The position numbers were made by a program, and so were the translations under genes. The notes below the pieces were generated by a model. It did no database searches. It was given only the letters and a program-made list of their open reading frames with translations, and had not been told where the DNA came from. Below are positions 19,701-40,534 of a DNA stretch of 64,000 nt, in pieces; within the stretch, counting starts at the first letter, position 1; the number at the start of each line of letters is the position of its first letter. The stretch lies in NCBI RefSeq assembly GCF_034190915.1, contig NW_026947507.1, positions 35,365,501 to 35,429,500 on the forward strand, in the 5' to 3' direction. This DNA comes from Cavia porcellus. Its lineage: Eukaryota; Chordata; Mammalia; Rodentia; Caviidae.

Positions 19701-22272
19701 TTATGCTGTTAAGCTAAACCCTCGGCCCTAGATGCTAAACTTATATAAAAAGAAGTGTTAGGTTCCCAGAAGTCGTCAACTGGTTTTAAATATTCTGAGG
19801 CTAAACAAATTTAAACTAAATCCTACTCAAAAGAACTGCCATCCAGGCATGTGTCCATAATGTCACCTTGGGAGGCTGAGGCAGGAAGATCACAAGTTTG
19901 GGCCAGTGTAAGGAACTTAACACTGCCCTGCTGCCTCAAAATAAAAATTAAAAAGTGCTGGAGATGTAACTAAGGGGTAGAGCGCACCGTAAAAACAAAA
20001 CCTGCTGCAGACTTGCAGGCCTTTTTTGTCTTTTTTTTTTCTTTTTTTTTTTTAACTTTTTGTCGGTGCTGGGGATCGAACTCATGACCACCTGCTTGCA
20101 AGGCAGGTGCTTATGCCACTGAGCTAAATCCCCAGCCTCTACAGGCCATTTTTTAGTAACTAGAAGCAAAGGAGTTTGCAGATGTGTACAACTTAGGAAT
20201 CCTGGAGACAAAGTGCTTTCTAGAAAAACACATTACTGAAATAAATTTTCTAGAATTACAATCTAGAATTACAATCTGCAGTGCTTGAAAGTTTAGACTC
20301 ATAGAAAATGTGCAAGTGGTGGATGACATCCAGGCCTGCAAACAGGAAGTATCTTGAGTGCTCAGTAGCTCCCTGGGCTAATGATGGCTTTGCCTGTAGT
20401 CTAATGTCAAATGTTCAAAATTTGATGAACACTTTCTAAAATTGCAGTAATTTAGTTCTTTTGATTAGACTTTAGGTTTATATGTATATCCCAGAGGCTG
20501 GGCACTGTGAAATAATGGTGAACCTCAGCTTTAGCTATGGATTTTAGCACTAATTAGAGAGGAGAGGGAAGCATTCTGGGCAGTTCAGAAGCCCAAGCAT
20601 GAGCCAGCATGGCAGAGACCCGGGAAGCCCAAGAGGCTGAAGCAGGGTGAGCGCCTGGGCTACATGATGAGTTCAAGGCCAGCCTGAACTACCTAGTGAG
20701 ACTTTACCTCCAAAAAAGAAGAGAAGCCCCAGTGTGGTGTCACTTGCTGGCGGTAGTGGGCAGGAGCTGGGACCCAGCAGAAACCTACTGTGGTCCCTCG
20801 ACTTCCCCCTTTGTTCCCTGCCCTGGCAGGGCAAGGCCAGCTAGGCAGCCCTCTCAGGAGCCCAGGGGCTGAGCGTGGGTCCTCTCGCTCCTTTACAGCT
20901 TTGCACCCAGGAACATCTAAGTCTTCTTCTCTCCCCTCCTACGGCAGGACCACTCTGAGCCGGGTAAGGTCTCAGCAGCGGGTGCATGGGCCACAGAGGA
21001 GAGCATGTGTGTGGGGTGCTGAACCAGTGGGTACTTAGGGATCCCTGGGTCAAGGGGCACTCAGTGAAGGGCATGGATGAGGACTGCGCTTAGCTCCCAC
21101 TGACCCCTCTGTGTGCCCTCCTAGCTACAGTCCACAGACTTCAGTCCATCCGAGAGGGAGACTGGAAGCCCAGGTGAGAATCGGGGCTGTGTTGTCAGGG
21201 AGCCAGGAAAGGGTGTCTGCAGGCTCCCACGCAGCCAGTGTCCGACGCGGGCAGGGCTGTGTGCAAGGCCCCTGGCCGAGCTGGTGGGTTTTGAAGCTCG
21301 CTGACTTTGGCGCCGCCTCTGAACAATGGCTCTTGTCTCCTGCAGGCCTCCAGGTGAGTGTCCCCGGGAGGGGAGCAGACGGAGTGCCAGCAGCCAGGGC
21401 CCGGCAGCTGGCAGTGTCAGGGGAAGGGGGGTATGGGGCCATGGCATTGCCTGGCGAAGACCCGAGGAGCCCAGGGTAAGGCTGGGAAGGTCCCGTGCCC
21501 CACTCTGGCTCACTGCGGCTTTGGTCTCCCCAGAACGGAGAGGGCCAGAGGGGGAGGATGGACCGGGGGAACTCCCTGCCCTGTGTGCTGGAGCAGAAGG
21601 TGAGGGCGTGGGCCCGACCACCCAGCGGGGCGGGGTGTGGGTGCAAGCCAGGCAGGCTGAATGTGCTCGGATCCCCCTGAGATGATGCTGGGGACAGCTG
21701 GGGAGCTGGGGGGATGGAGGGCAACACAGCATGAGCTGGTGGCCTTTGCACTTGATGAGAGGCCAAGGGAATGGAGGGGCTGCATGGACAGAAGAGACTG
21801 AGCTGGTCCTCCCTGTCCTCAGATCTATCCCTACGAGATGCTGGTGGTGACCAACAAGGGCAGAACCAAGCTGCCTCCGGGAGTGGACCGAATGAGGCTT
21901 GAGGTGTGTAGAGAAGATGCGTCAAGTGCTGTAGGGGCTACCAGTGGGGTCCTCTGCCAGCACCGAATGGGTGCAGGCACTGCCATCAAGTCCTGCCTCC
22001 CTGTTGTGGATCGATGTGGGACTGAGCATGTGCCCTTCCCCCACTGGGTGCACTGTGTGTGGGTTTTCAGGGGGATCGGGGCCCTGTGCACCCATCATCA
22101 CTTAGCACACCCCACGCCGAGCCTCCGTCCCCTCAACGGCCTGCGTGTCTCCCCACAGAGGCATCTGTCTGCAGAGGACTTCTCGAGGGTCTTCGCCATG
22201 TCTCCTGAAGAGTTTGGCAAGCTGGCCCTGTGGAAGCGGAACGAGCTCAAGAAGAAGGCGTCCCTCTTCTGA
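10463..22272 (+). CDS. DMTN: Dematin (dematin actin-binding protein), complete, 15 coding exons
   Basis: Dematin bundles actin filaments and links the spectrin-actin junction to the red-cell membrane. Coding exons: 10463-10480, 10656-10730, 11109-11264, 12109-12153, 12452-12551, 12828-12884, 13314-13466, 15233-15357, 15523-15628, 20899-20963, 21125-21173, 21346-21353, 21534-21599, 21823-21903, 22159-22272. All introns are GT-AG and the frame stays open for 405 codons, the length I recall for human dematin. Visible features are the N-terminal MERLQK, a disordered Pro/Ser-rich middle, an acidic run of seven Glu and three Asp at about 216-225, and a C-terminal villin headpiece (about 338-405) ending KKKASLF. 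The Ser in that ending (403) is the reported PKA site that controls bundling. A second in-frame ATG at 11115 (MDNQVLG) could start a shorter form. No frameshift or premature stop is seen. Confidence 0.97.
11680..13115 (+). repeat. Scattered B1-like fragments in DMTN introns
   Basis: A short B1-like piece lies at about 11680-11765 (TTTGAGGTCCGCCTGGGCTAG...GTGAGTTCAAGGCCC) and another at about 13000-13115 (GGGGGCACATGTGTAATCCC...AGTGAGACTTTGTCTC). The rest of this span is DMTN exons and unremarkable intron. Confidence 0.6.
13965..14100 (+). repeat. B1-like SINE
   Basis: GGCTGGGCGTGGTGGCATA, CTCAGGAGGCTGAGGCAGG, then two GAGTTCAAGGCC/AAGTTCAAGGCC units. It lies directly upstream of the ID insertion at 14115. 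Confidence 0.85.
14115..14236 (+). repeat. Young, near-consensus ID-like SINE with exact 14-bp target duplication
   Basis: GGGGCTGGGGATTTAGCTCA starts the element. Its A box is TAGCTCAGCGG and its B box GAGTTCGATCCC, followed by a GATAAAAAAAGAAAAAGAC spacer and an A tail. The flanks AAGAGTCTCAGGAA at 14101-14114 and 14237-14250 are identical. The Pol III boxes are intact, but there is no reason to call it a gene. Confidence 0.93.
14397..14524 (-). repeat. Young ID-like SINE, reverse, with exact 14-bp target duplication
   Basis: A (TTTTG)n-rich tail, then TTTTTATCGGTACCAGGGATC and CTGAGCTAAATCCCCAGCCCC. The direct repeats CAGAAGTCGTGTTT at 14383-14396 and 14525-14538 are identical. Together with the copy at 14115 it puts two recent, opposite insertions within 400 bp. 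Confidence 0.92.
14640..15155. repeat. SINE cluster: B1-like and ID-like copies
   Basis: 14640-14800 is a reverse B1-like copy. 14805-14900 is a reverse ID-like copy (TACCTGGGATCAAACTCATG...CACTGAGCTAAATCCC). 14930-15060 is a forward B1-like copy. 15075-15150 is a forward ID-like copy (GGCCGGGGATATATATCTCA...AAGTTCGATTCCCCGCACC). Confidence 0.75.
16610..16905 (-). repeat. Two reverse B1-like SINEs
   Basis: 16610-16730 (GAAACAGGCTGTCACTAAATTGC..., ACAAGGCATGTGGCACC) and 16740-16905 (TTTGAGACAGGGTCTTGCTG..., GAGTGCTGGGATTACAGGCG), in tandem in DMTN intron 9. Confidence 0.78.
17870..18172. repeat. Reverse B1-like SINE, ID-like SINE and (GAAA)n tail
   Basis: 17870-18050 is a reverse B1-like copy. 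18066-18135 is a diverged forward ID-like copy (GTGTAACTCAGTAGTCAAGCCC...GGGTTTGATTTCCGTACC). Its A tail has grown into an eight-unit GAAA microsatellite at about 18140-18172. Confidence 0.72.
18489..19117 (+). mobile_element. Non-autonomous Tc1/mariner (Tigger-like) DNA transposon, TIR-bounded
   Basis: The left end CAGGTGCTCCTCGTTTAAC (18489-18507) and the reverse complement of the right end, CAGATATTCCTCGTTTAAC (19099-19117), agree at 16 of 19 bases. Both ends abut a TA dinucleotide (18487-18488 and 19118-19119), the target-site duplication of Tc1/mariner elements. The CAGG...CGTTTAAC end resembles Tigger-group ends. The 629-bp body shows no transposase; its longest frame does not look like a DDE protein. 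It sits in DMTN intron 9. Subfamily name not assigned. Confidence 0.8.
19363..19507 (+). mobile_element. Short Tigger/MER-type MITE remnant
   Basis: The left arm CAGCTGAGCATCCCTAATCC, followed by alternating AAATCTGAAATC motifs, is mirrored by a right arm that reads GAGCATTTCAAATTTAGG and then GGATGCTAAGG. The palindromic ends match the known 'GAGCATCCCTAATCC' class of mammalian Tigger MITEs. The right end is eroded. Confidence 0.6.
19508..20140. repeat. ID-like and B1-like SINE cluster
   Basis: 19508-19580 is a forward ID-like copy (GGGGTATAGCTCAGTGGCAC...GAGTTCGATTC). 19596-19728 is a reverse ID-like copy with a (GGTTT)n tail and near repeats GGATGCTAAA/AGATGCTAAA. 19840-19960 is a B1-like copy. 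20030-20140 is a reverse ID-like copy flanked by GCAGGCC/ACAGGCC. Confidence 0.75.
21346..21353 (+). other. DMTN: 8-nt microexon of DMTN
   Basis: The exon GCCTCCAG lies between a clean acceptor (TCTCCTGCAG) and a strong donor (GTGAGTG). With the last G of exon 11 it encodes Gly-Leu-Gln, matching the conserved GSPGLQ stretch. Exon 11 (49 nt) plus this exon makes 57 nt, so skipping it would shift the frame into exon 13 or 14. Nothing else in the flanking introns supplies these residues. Confidence 0.88.
21534..21599 (+). other. DMTN: 66-nt in-frame cassette exon of DMTN (52-kDa isoform insert)
   Basis: Both sides are phase 0 and it encodes 22 residues, [10 protein letters not shown]...CVLEQK, including one Cys. 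This corresponds to the 22-residue insert known to distinguish the 52-kDa from the 48-kDa dematin subunit. The insert precedes the headpiece, and its cysteine is linked to disulfide-bonded oligomers in the red cell. Skipping joins GLQ directly to IYPYEM without a frame change. Confidence 0.88.
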
Positions 22273-23320
22273 CCATGCTGCGCCTCTCTGTGATGCCCCT
22301 ACCCCGCTGCTTCAGGGCTCTGGAGCTGGGGCCCTGAACCCCGCAGCATCCCCTTCCCCTGGCAGGCTGGGCACGGCGGAGGCTGGTGGGGGCAGGTGGG
22401 TTCTGTTCCTCAGGGAGGGGTAACCTGGCCCTCCGCAGTGCCAGGCTGGGAGCTGTGGACTTGCTACCCTACTGTGAGCCAGGGCACTTTCTCTTGTCCC
22501 TGGTCCCCACTGCCCAGCCCAACCCATCCTGGCCTCCAGCACACAGAGTGAGTGAGCGTGCCCTCTCCCTGCCTGCCACCCCCATAGGAAGGTCCCCAGA
22601 AGAGTGAGGAAAAATTAACAAGGGGACCACCAAGCAGTCAGTCTGTCAGCTATGCTGCCCAGTGGGCAGTGTGCAGCCGGGTGGAGACAGCCCCGGGGTC
22701 CTGTGCACACCCACTCGAGCCTCCAGCCTGCACCCAGGCCTCCTGCTTTTCTGACACTGTACCAGAGCAATTGGGGCCTCCAGTAGAGTGATCACCCTCC
22801 TCCCGCCAGCTTGCCCTGTCCTTGATGTGCCACCCTCCAGCTTTGAAGCTTCACTGTAGCCCAAGGCTTCCTCAAAAGCCTTGGCATGGTGTGGTGATGC
22901 CACTTGAGCAGTACCCAGCCCACCACCAGCCTCAAGCAAAGCCCCTAGGATGCCTCCTATTGTCACCTGTCCCAGGGCCTCAGAGCCCAGGCCTGAGCCT
23001 CCTGAGCAGATCAGGAGGTGGGGCTTGGGGCCTCTGTGCTGGCTCTCGGGTCCCCCACACACCCGCACTCTGCTCTCACAGAATGTAATTATTGGGGCCT
23101 CCTTCCACTGCATTCCTCACCCCCTGCCCTGCCTACTCACATCCCAGCTTTTTTTCTCCCCACATGTGTATGTGTATAAAATTATATATATATATATATA
23201 TTTTTGCCCAGGTCTGGGTTTTGTTCCTGCTCAGACCCTGGCATTCCTTTTCTGCCATGTGTGTGATCGTGCTGGGACAGGGCACTCTGCTTGGAATTAA
23301 AAGGTTGCATTGGGTCCCTA
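22273..23320 (+). other. DMTN: DMTN 3' untranslated region and poly(A) signal
   Basis: About 1.05 kb of non-coding GC-rich sequence follows the TGA at 22270-22272. An (AT)n stretch lies at about 23178-23200. An ATTAAA hexamer at 23296-23301 is the best poly(A) signal, followed by a T/G-rich downstream region (TTGCATTGGG, TCTGTTTGTCC), which puts cleavage near 23315-23320. Confidence 0.7.
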
Positions 23321-23424
23321 ATCTGTTTGTCCTTTATGAACCACCAGCCATGGGGGAGAGGTACAGATGACATCAGGCCAAGGGAGCCATGGGAATGAGA
23401 ATTCAGTAAGAATTGAGTGAGGAG

Positions 23425-25045
23425 CTGGTCATGGTGGCACATGCCTGTAATCCCAGCACTTGAGAGGCTGAGACAGGAGGATTGCCCCGAGTTCCAAGGG
23501 CAGCCTCAGCTACATAGTGAGATCCTGTCACAAACAAAAAACAAAAACCAGCAAAAACCTGGGCCAAGGGAGGAGGCGGTCATTTGGTCTTAAGATGTCC
23601 TAGGGAATGGACATGGAATTGTGGCCTGAGTGGGTGTGAGGTGCAGATTTCCTGGGAGGACCAGAAAAAAGACTGGGCACGGGCCTGACCTGGTGGAAAC
23701 AGATTGTATGGGTGCCTGACGACGTGGGTAGTAGGGGAGGGAGAGATTCCCACCCCAGGTGCCTCAGATAAGCTGGGGCTTGACTCAAGCCCCTAGGTGA
23801 GTCTCCATCTTTGGCTGAAACAGAAGGAAAGTAGGTAAAAATCACTCTGTTTTTATTTTGTTTTGTTAAAATTTATTATTTTCTGTTTGAGACTCCTGTT
23901 GTGTAGCCTGGGCTGGGCTCAAACTCATGGCACGGCTCTCAGGTGCTGAGATTATAGCCGTGCATTGCCACGCCTGGCTTCAGATTTGAATATTTATTTA
24001 TTTAGCAGTACTAGGGTTTGAATCTCAGGGTCATGCCCAGCACTTTTCATATTATCTTGAGACACGGTCTCACTAAATTGCCCAGGCTGATTTAGAATTT
24101 GAGATCTTCCTGCCTCAGCATTCTGAAAAACTCACATTACAGGTACAAGCCATCAGGACTGTTTGAACTTTTTGTCTCCTCCAGGACTGGGGTTTGAACC
24201 CAGGGCCTTCACACTGAACTACATCCTCCAGTCCCCTCCTTTTTTTGTTTTGTTTTGTTTTGAAGTAGGGTCTGGCTGAATCACCAGTTGCTAGGCTAGG
24301 CTCAAACTCCTGATTCTCCTGCCTCAGCCTCCCAGAGTGCTGGGAGGATAAGCATGCACCATCACGCCCAACTATGAACAATTATTTTAAATTGTAGTAT
24401 TTTGTGTCCATGACATTGTCTTACACTTTGAACAAAACTGTCAGGCTGATAGGACAGATCATTTCAATCCTTCCAGTGAATGAGGAAATCTTAGAAGAGT
24501 GACATTTCATCCAAAGCCTGAAAGGCTGGGGATTTAGCTCAGAGGCACAGGTGCCTGCATGGCAATCATGAGGTTGCAAGTTTGATCCCCTATACCCAAA
24601 AATAAAGCTTGAAGCCACATGTGACCAGTGAATGAAGGATAGGCACAAGCGCCCATTTCCTTTTTCCTTTTTCCTGTGCTAAGAAAGAAACCCAGGGCTT
24701 CTTGCATTCTAAGCAAGTGAGCTCTCTATCACCCAGCTACACCCCAGTCCCCAGTGTCCTGACTTTGTTTGTTACCTGAGATCGAACTCACAACCTCACA
24801 CTTTCCAGCCAGGTGCTTCTGCTGCTGAGCTAAATCTCCGGCTCCTGACTTCTTTTTTTGTGGTCCTGGGGACTGAACCCAAGGCCTTTGTGCTGAGCTA
24901 CATCCCCAACCTTTCTTTGTTTTTATATTTTGAGACAGGCTCTCACTGTCACTAAGTTGCCCAAGCTAGACTCAAACTTGGGATCCTCCTCCCTCAACTT
25001 CCCAGGGTGCTTGGAATACAGGGCCTGCATCTCCACACTGGCTCA
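23425..25045. repeat. Intergenic SINE field between DMTN and FHIP2B, left part
   Basis: A B1-like copy in forward orientation lies at 23425-23550. Reverse B1-like copies lie at about 23870-23980, 24050-24150, 24235-24370 and 24900-25040. ID-like copies lie at 24528-24600 (+) and 24770-24842 (-). The unique stretch 23560-23860 shows nothing recognisable. Confidence 0.7.
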
Positions 25046-25554
25046 GTATTCTGACTGCTGCCCCAGGCCTCTCCCAGTAGGTGGTGCTGTCTGTTAGGGG
25101 CAGCAGGCCAGGGCAACGAAGAGATGGGAGGGAAGAACCCCGGCCACATGGGCAGATATCAGGCCTTGAGCTTATCCTGCTTCAGGCGCTGGGAACGCAG
25201 CAGGGCCAAGGCCAGCGTGGCCCCACTCCACGTGGAGTTCCCAGGCCGTTGGGAAACATCAAGGTCATGGGCCCCAAGGGGTGCTGCAGGCCGTCTGATC
25301 ACAGCTGACTGGGAGATACTTGTAGTGGGGCAGACTGGATACTGAGTCCTAAAATCCTGTAAGTTCCCTAGAATTTAGAGGTGCTCAGAGTGGGGCTTTG
25401 GTCCCTGAAACAGAGCCTTAGGGGAAGTCCTTGGGTCTCCTCCACATGACATTCACACAGAAGCAAAAACTGGGAAATCATTTAGTCCAGCGGCTTCCAA
25501 ATCTTTTTTTTTTTTTTAATTTTTTTTTCTTTTATCCAAATCTTTTTAATAGCA

Positions 25555-26225
25555 AAACAACAACAACAAAAATTAGGACTGGTGGCATATACTTTGCAAG
25601 CACCAAGGGAGGCTGAGGCAGGAGGATCCCAACTTCAAAAAACACCTGGGCAATATAGGGAGACCCTGCAGTGACCTTGACTCTTCATGCCATCTCCTAG
25701 GAGATGCGTTGTCCAAAGGTCCTGTCCTATGTCAGCTATGTGGCAACAGTCTTTCATACCTCTGTGGTCCCTAACATTTTTTGGCACAAAAGACACACTG
25801 TGTATACAGAATTTTCTAGAGTTTTTAGCTGAGCCTATTGGTACACAGCTGCAATTCCAGTTACTCAGGACTGTGAGACAGGAAAATTGCAAGTTCAAGG
25901 CTAGAGTGAGCCACTTGGCAAGTCCCTGTCTCAAAACATAACAAGGTAGGGAACCAGGCACGATGGTGCATGCTTATAATTCCAGCAATCAGGAGGCTGA
26001 GGCAGGAGAATCACAGATAATTCAAGGCCAGCCTGGGTTACATAGTAAGACCCTATCTGAAAACAGTTACAAAAAATTATGAGAATCTTTAAAAAGATTT
26101 TTTTTAAAAAAGTCCTGGAGGGGCTGGGGATTTAGCTCAGCGGCATAAGCGCCTGCCTTGCAAGCAGGCAGTCATGGGTTCGATCCCCGGTAACGGTAAA
26201 AAGGAAAAAGACAAAAAAAAAAAAA
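25555..26225 (+). repeat. B1-like SINEs and a young ID-like SINE
   Basis: B1-like copies lie at about 25555-25690, 25830-25945 and 25950-26070. The ID-like copy at 26120-26225 is near-consensus (GGGGCTGGGGATTTAGCTCA...GGGTTCGATCCCCGG). It is flanked by AAAAAAGTCCTGGA at 26106-26119 and 26226-26239. Confidence 0.82.
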
Positions 26226-26530
26226 AAAAAAGTCCTGGATTCCCCATGCACCTCCATCGTTATTCCTAGAGTTGTGGGCAACAGAGGGAAGGGAAAATGC
26301 TGGTCAGATCCATCCAGCCCACCTCCTCCATTTGAAAGGAGACAGAACAAGGCACATCTTGTCTGCACAGAACTAACTCCCTTCTCCTAGGGCTCTAGAT
26401 CAGTCTCTAAGCCACTGCTCTACCCCCTCCCCCCCGCCGGAGTGGGCGGGATCTTCCGGTGGTCTGACACAGTTGGCCTACCACCCTCACTTCCCCACTC
26501 TGGACACCTGTGCTCAGGCTCTCATTCACT

Positions 26531-27255
26531 GCTGATCAGGGATAGAACTCACGACTGCCTGCTTGCAAGGCAGGCGCTTATGCCACTGAACTAAATCCGC
26601 AGCCCCTGCTGCTGACCTATTTGAAAACATGTTTTCCAAACAGCTGCCTGGGAACTGAGACCCAGAACCTGCTGAGCTTGGATGCAGCCCCTGACCTCCC
26701 TGTGAGGACTTGGGGGAATCCCAGGCTCCAACCTTGGGCAGGTTGTGGTCTTCTGAGCCTCTCCTCTTGGGGAAGGAGGCACCAAATACTGAGAAAGCCG
26801 AGACTCCAGGTCTATGATTCTGTAAGAGGACCACACCCCCAGTCCTGCTGTGGAGTCTCAGAGCTCTACCCTCTTCTCACAGGCAGTCATTAGCAAAAAT
26901 ATTTGGGAGAGGCACCGGAAATTGAACCCAGAGCTTCACACATGTTGGGCAAGTGCTCCACCCCTTTTATTTTTTATTTTGAGACAGGGTCTTGTTAAGT
27001 CATGGAGGCTGGCCTCACACTCACAATTCTCCTGTACCAGCCTCCTGAGAAGCTGAGACTGCAGGTGTACATGACCAAAAATTGTATGTGTACATGTGTG
27101 TGTGTATTGGCACTGGGTATTGAACTCTGGGCCTTCACACTAAGCTTCATCTACAGCCCTTTTTTTAAGTTTTGAGACAGTTGGTAAGTCATTAAATTCT
27201 CCAAACTAGGCCTCAATTTCCTGAGTGCTGGGATTACAGGTATGGGCTACCTTAA
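26531..27255 (-). repeat. ID-like fragment and reverse B1-like SINEs
   Basis: 26531-26607 is a reverse ID-like copy (AGGGATAGAACTCACGACTG...CACTGAACTAAATCCGCAGCCCC) that lacks the tail side. 26960-27085 and 27105-27255 are reverse B1-like copies. The 26610-26950 stretch shows nothing recognisable. Confidence 0.7.
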
Positions 27256-27300
27256 CAGGCTCAGAAATGCATTTTGAGATTTTTTTTTCTTCTTTTTCTT

Positions 27301-28015
27301 CTTTTTTTTTTTTTAAGAAGAGTTTTAATCACATTTACAAAGAAGCATGTAATTCCCAGCACTAAGTTTGCAACATATAAACTGTCCCCCTAGAAAAGAA
27401 CCAAAAGAATTTTTTTAATCAGTACCAGGGATCGAACTCACAACTGCGCACTTGCAAGGCAGGCGCTTATGCCACTGAGCTAAATCCCCAGCCCCCCCAA
27501 AGAATTTTTTTATATTGGTAGGATGCAGTAGAAACATTAAATAAGTGAAGGAAATATATGTAACAGTATATTAAAGTGGGTACACAAAATTATAACATTG
27601 AAACAATTGAAGTTTCAAAGGTGCCTTACTTTCTTTCAAATAGTTATAGTCTCTTGCAAAAGCATTAAGTAGTAAATCCAGAATATATTTTCCTATCCTT
27701 TCATGTCTTTACTGTTGAAATAAATTCGTTGTGGGTTTCTTGTCAGCAGGAGCGGGCAGAGATGAAGTTCACATGGGGATCCCAAAGGCTCCACTTTGGA
27801 TGTCTCACAGCCTGCTCCTGTGGCAGGCCCTGCTTGTGTAGTTTCTGGGAATGATTTCCCCCGGGCTGCGCCCACCCAAGGGCCCCCACCCTCTGCTTCT
27901 TTCTTTGGTGTACCTGGAAGGGTCCAAGGGACCCCTAAAACAGGCTGTGCGGGTAGAAACATAATGGGACCATATGTGTTGTTTAACATTTTCCAGTGGC
28001 CACTTAAAAGTAAAA
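27301..28015 (-). pseudogene. Candidate processed retrocopy (3' end of an unidentified mRNA), minus strand
   Basis: Read on the minus strand, sequence from about 28015 runs through an open stretch (stop near 27693) into about 300 bp of AT-rich, 3'UTR-like DNA. It ends with ATTAAA (minus strand; plus coordinates 27324-27329) some 10-15 nt before a poly-A run (poly-T at 27301-27314 on the plus strand). The order coding-like, UTR-like, poly(A) signal, poly(A) suggests a reverse-transcribed mRNA, 5'-truncated against the SINE at 28020. A later ID-like insertion (27411-27497, reverse, with AAAGAATTTTTTT flanks) interrupts it. The parent gene was not recognised. Confidence 0.5.
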
Positions 28016-28019
28016 ATTC

Positions 28020-28515
28020 AAACTGGGTGTGATAGGACACGCCTATAATCACAGCACTTCAGAGGTCGAGGCAGGAGGATCATCACAAACTAGAGGCCAG
28101 CCTAGGCTACATAGTGAGCTCAAGGCTAGCCTGGAACTCAGGGAGACTATCTCAAAAAGAAAAGAAAAACAAACAAAAACCAAATAATATACTTATCTAA
28201 CCCAGTACTTCGAGTCCATTATTATTGCAATATGTAATCCAATATAGAATATGATCAGGGAGCTAGTTAACAAAGTTCCCTTTTTCTGTCATATTAATAT
28301 CAGGGGATGAGGCTAGGGTTGTAGTTCAGCAACACAGCGCCAAATGCTGGGCCTTGAGTTTGATTCCTGGTACCCACTCCAAAAAAATCTAGGGTGTCCA
28401 AGCCAGGGTGGTGTACGTCTGTAATCCCCGCAACTAAGGCCAGTCTGAGTTACAAGAACAGCCTGAACTACATACAAATTGAGGCCCTGTCTCAAAAACA
28501 AACAAACAAAAAACT
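28020..28515 (+). repeat. B1-like, ID-like and B1-like SINEs
   Basis: 28020-28165 is B1-like (CTGGGTGTGATAGGACACGCC..., double AGGCCAGCC/AGGCTAGCC). 28310-28395 is a diverged ID-like copy. 28400-28515 is B1-like with an AAACAAACAAAC tail. Confidence 0.75.
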
Positions 28516-28975
28516 AAATACATTTTAAAAATATAAAGCAATAAATGAAATTTATGTTAATAATACATTGCGTATAAAGCACAAACAGGGAACTAGATAA
28601 CTTTTTTTCCCCTATCACGTCTTTAAAATCTAGGGTTCTTCTGACTGGGCACATCAGGCAGGATCAGCGCTCCCGGCCCTGCCCAGCCCGCACCTCCAAT
28701 AAAGGAGGAATCCTAACTCTGCATGGAGGAAACCACAGTGTCCCGCTCCGAGGGACCCCTCTTCAAGACCCGATCGCCCGGCGAGACCGCGCGCTTCCCA
28801 GCAGCTTCCTGGTTCGGCAGGTGCCGGGCCGCGCTCCCCCGGGACCCTGGCAGCAGCGGCGTCCCCAGCCCATGGCTGGGGCGGGGCTCAGGATGGCCCC
28901 GCCCCTATCCGCCCCGCCCCCTCGCCACCGTCGCCGTCGCCGCCGACCGGAACCCGGCCGGGCCGGGCCGCCATC

Positions 28976-40534
<11,559 letters not shown>

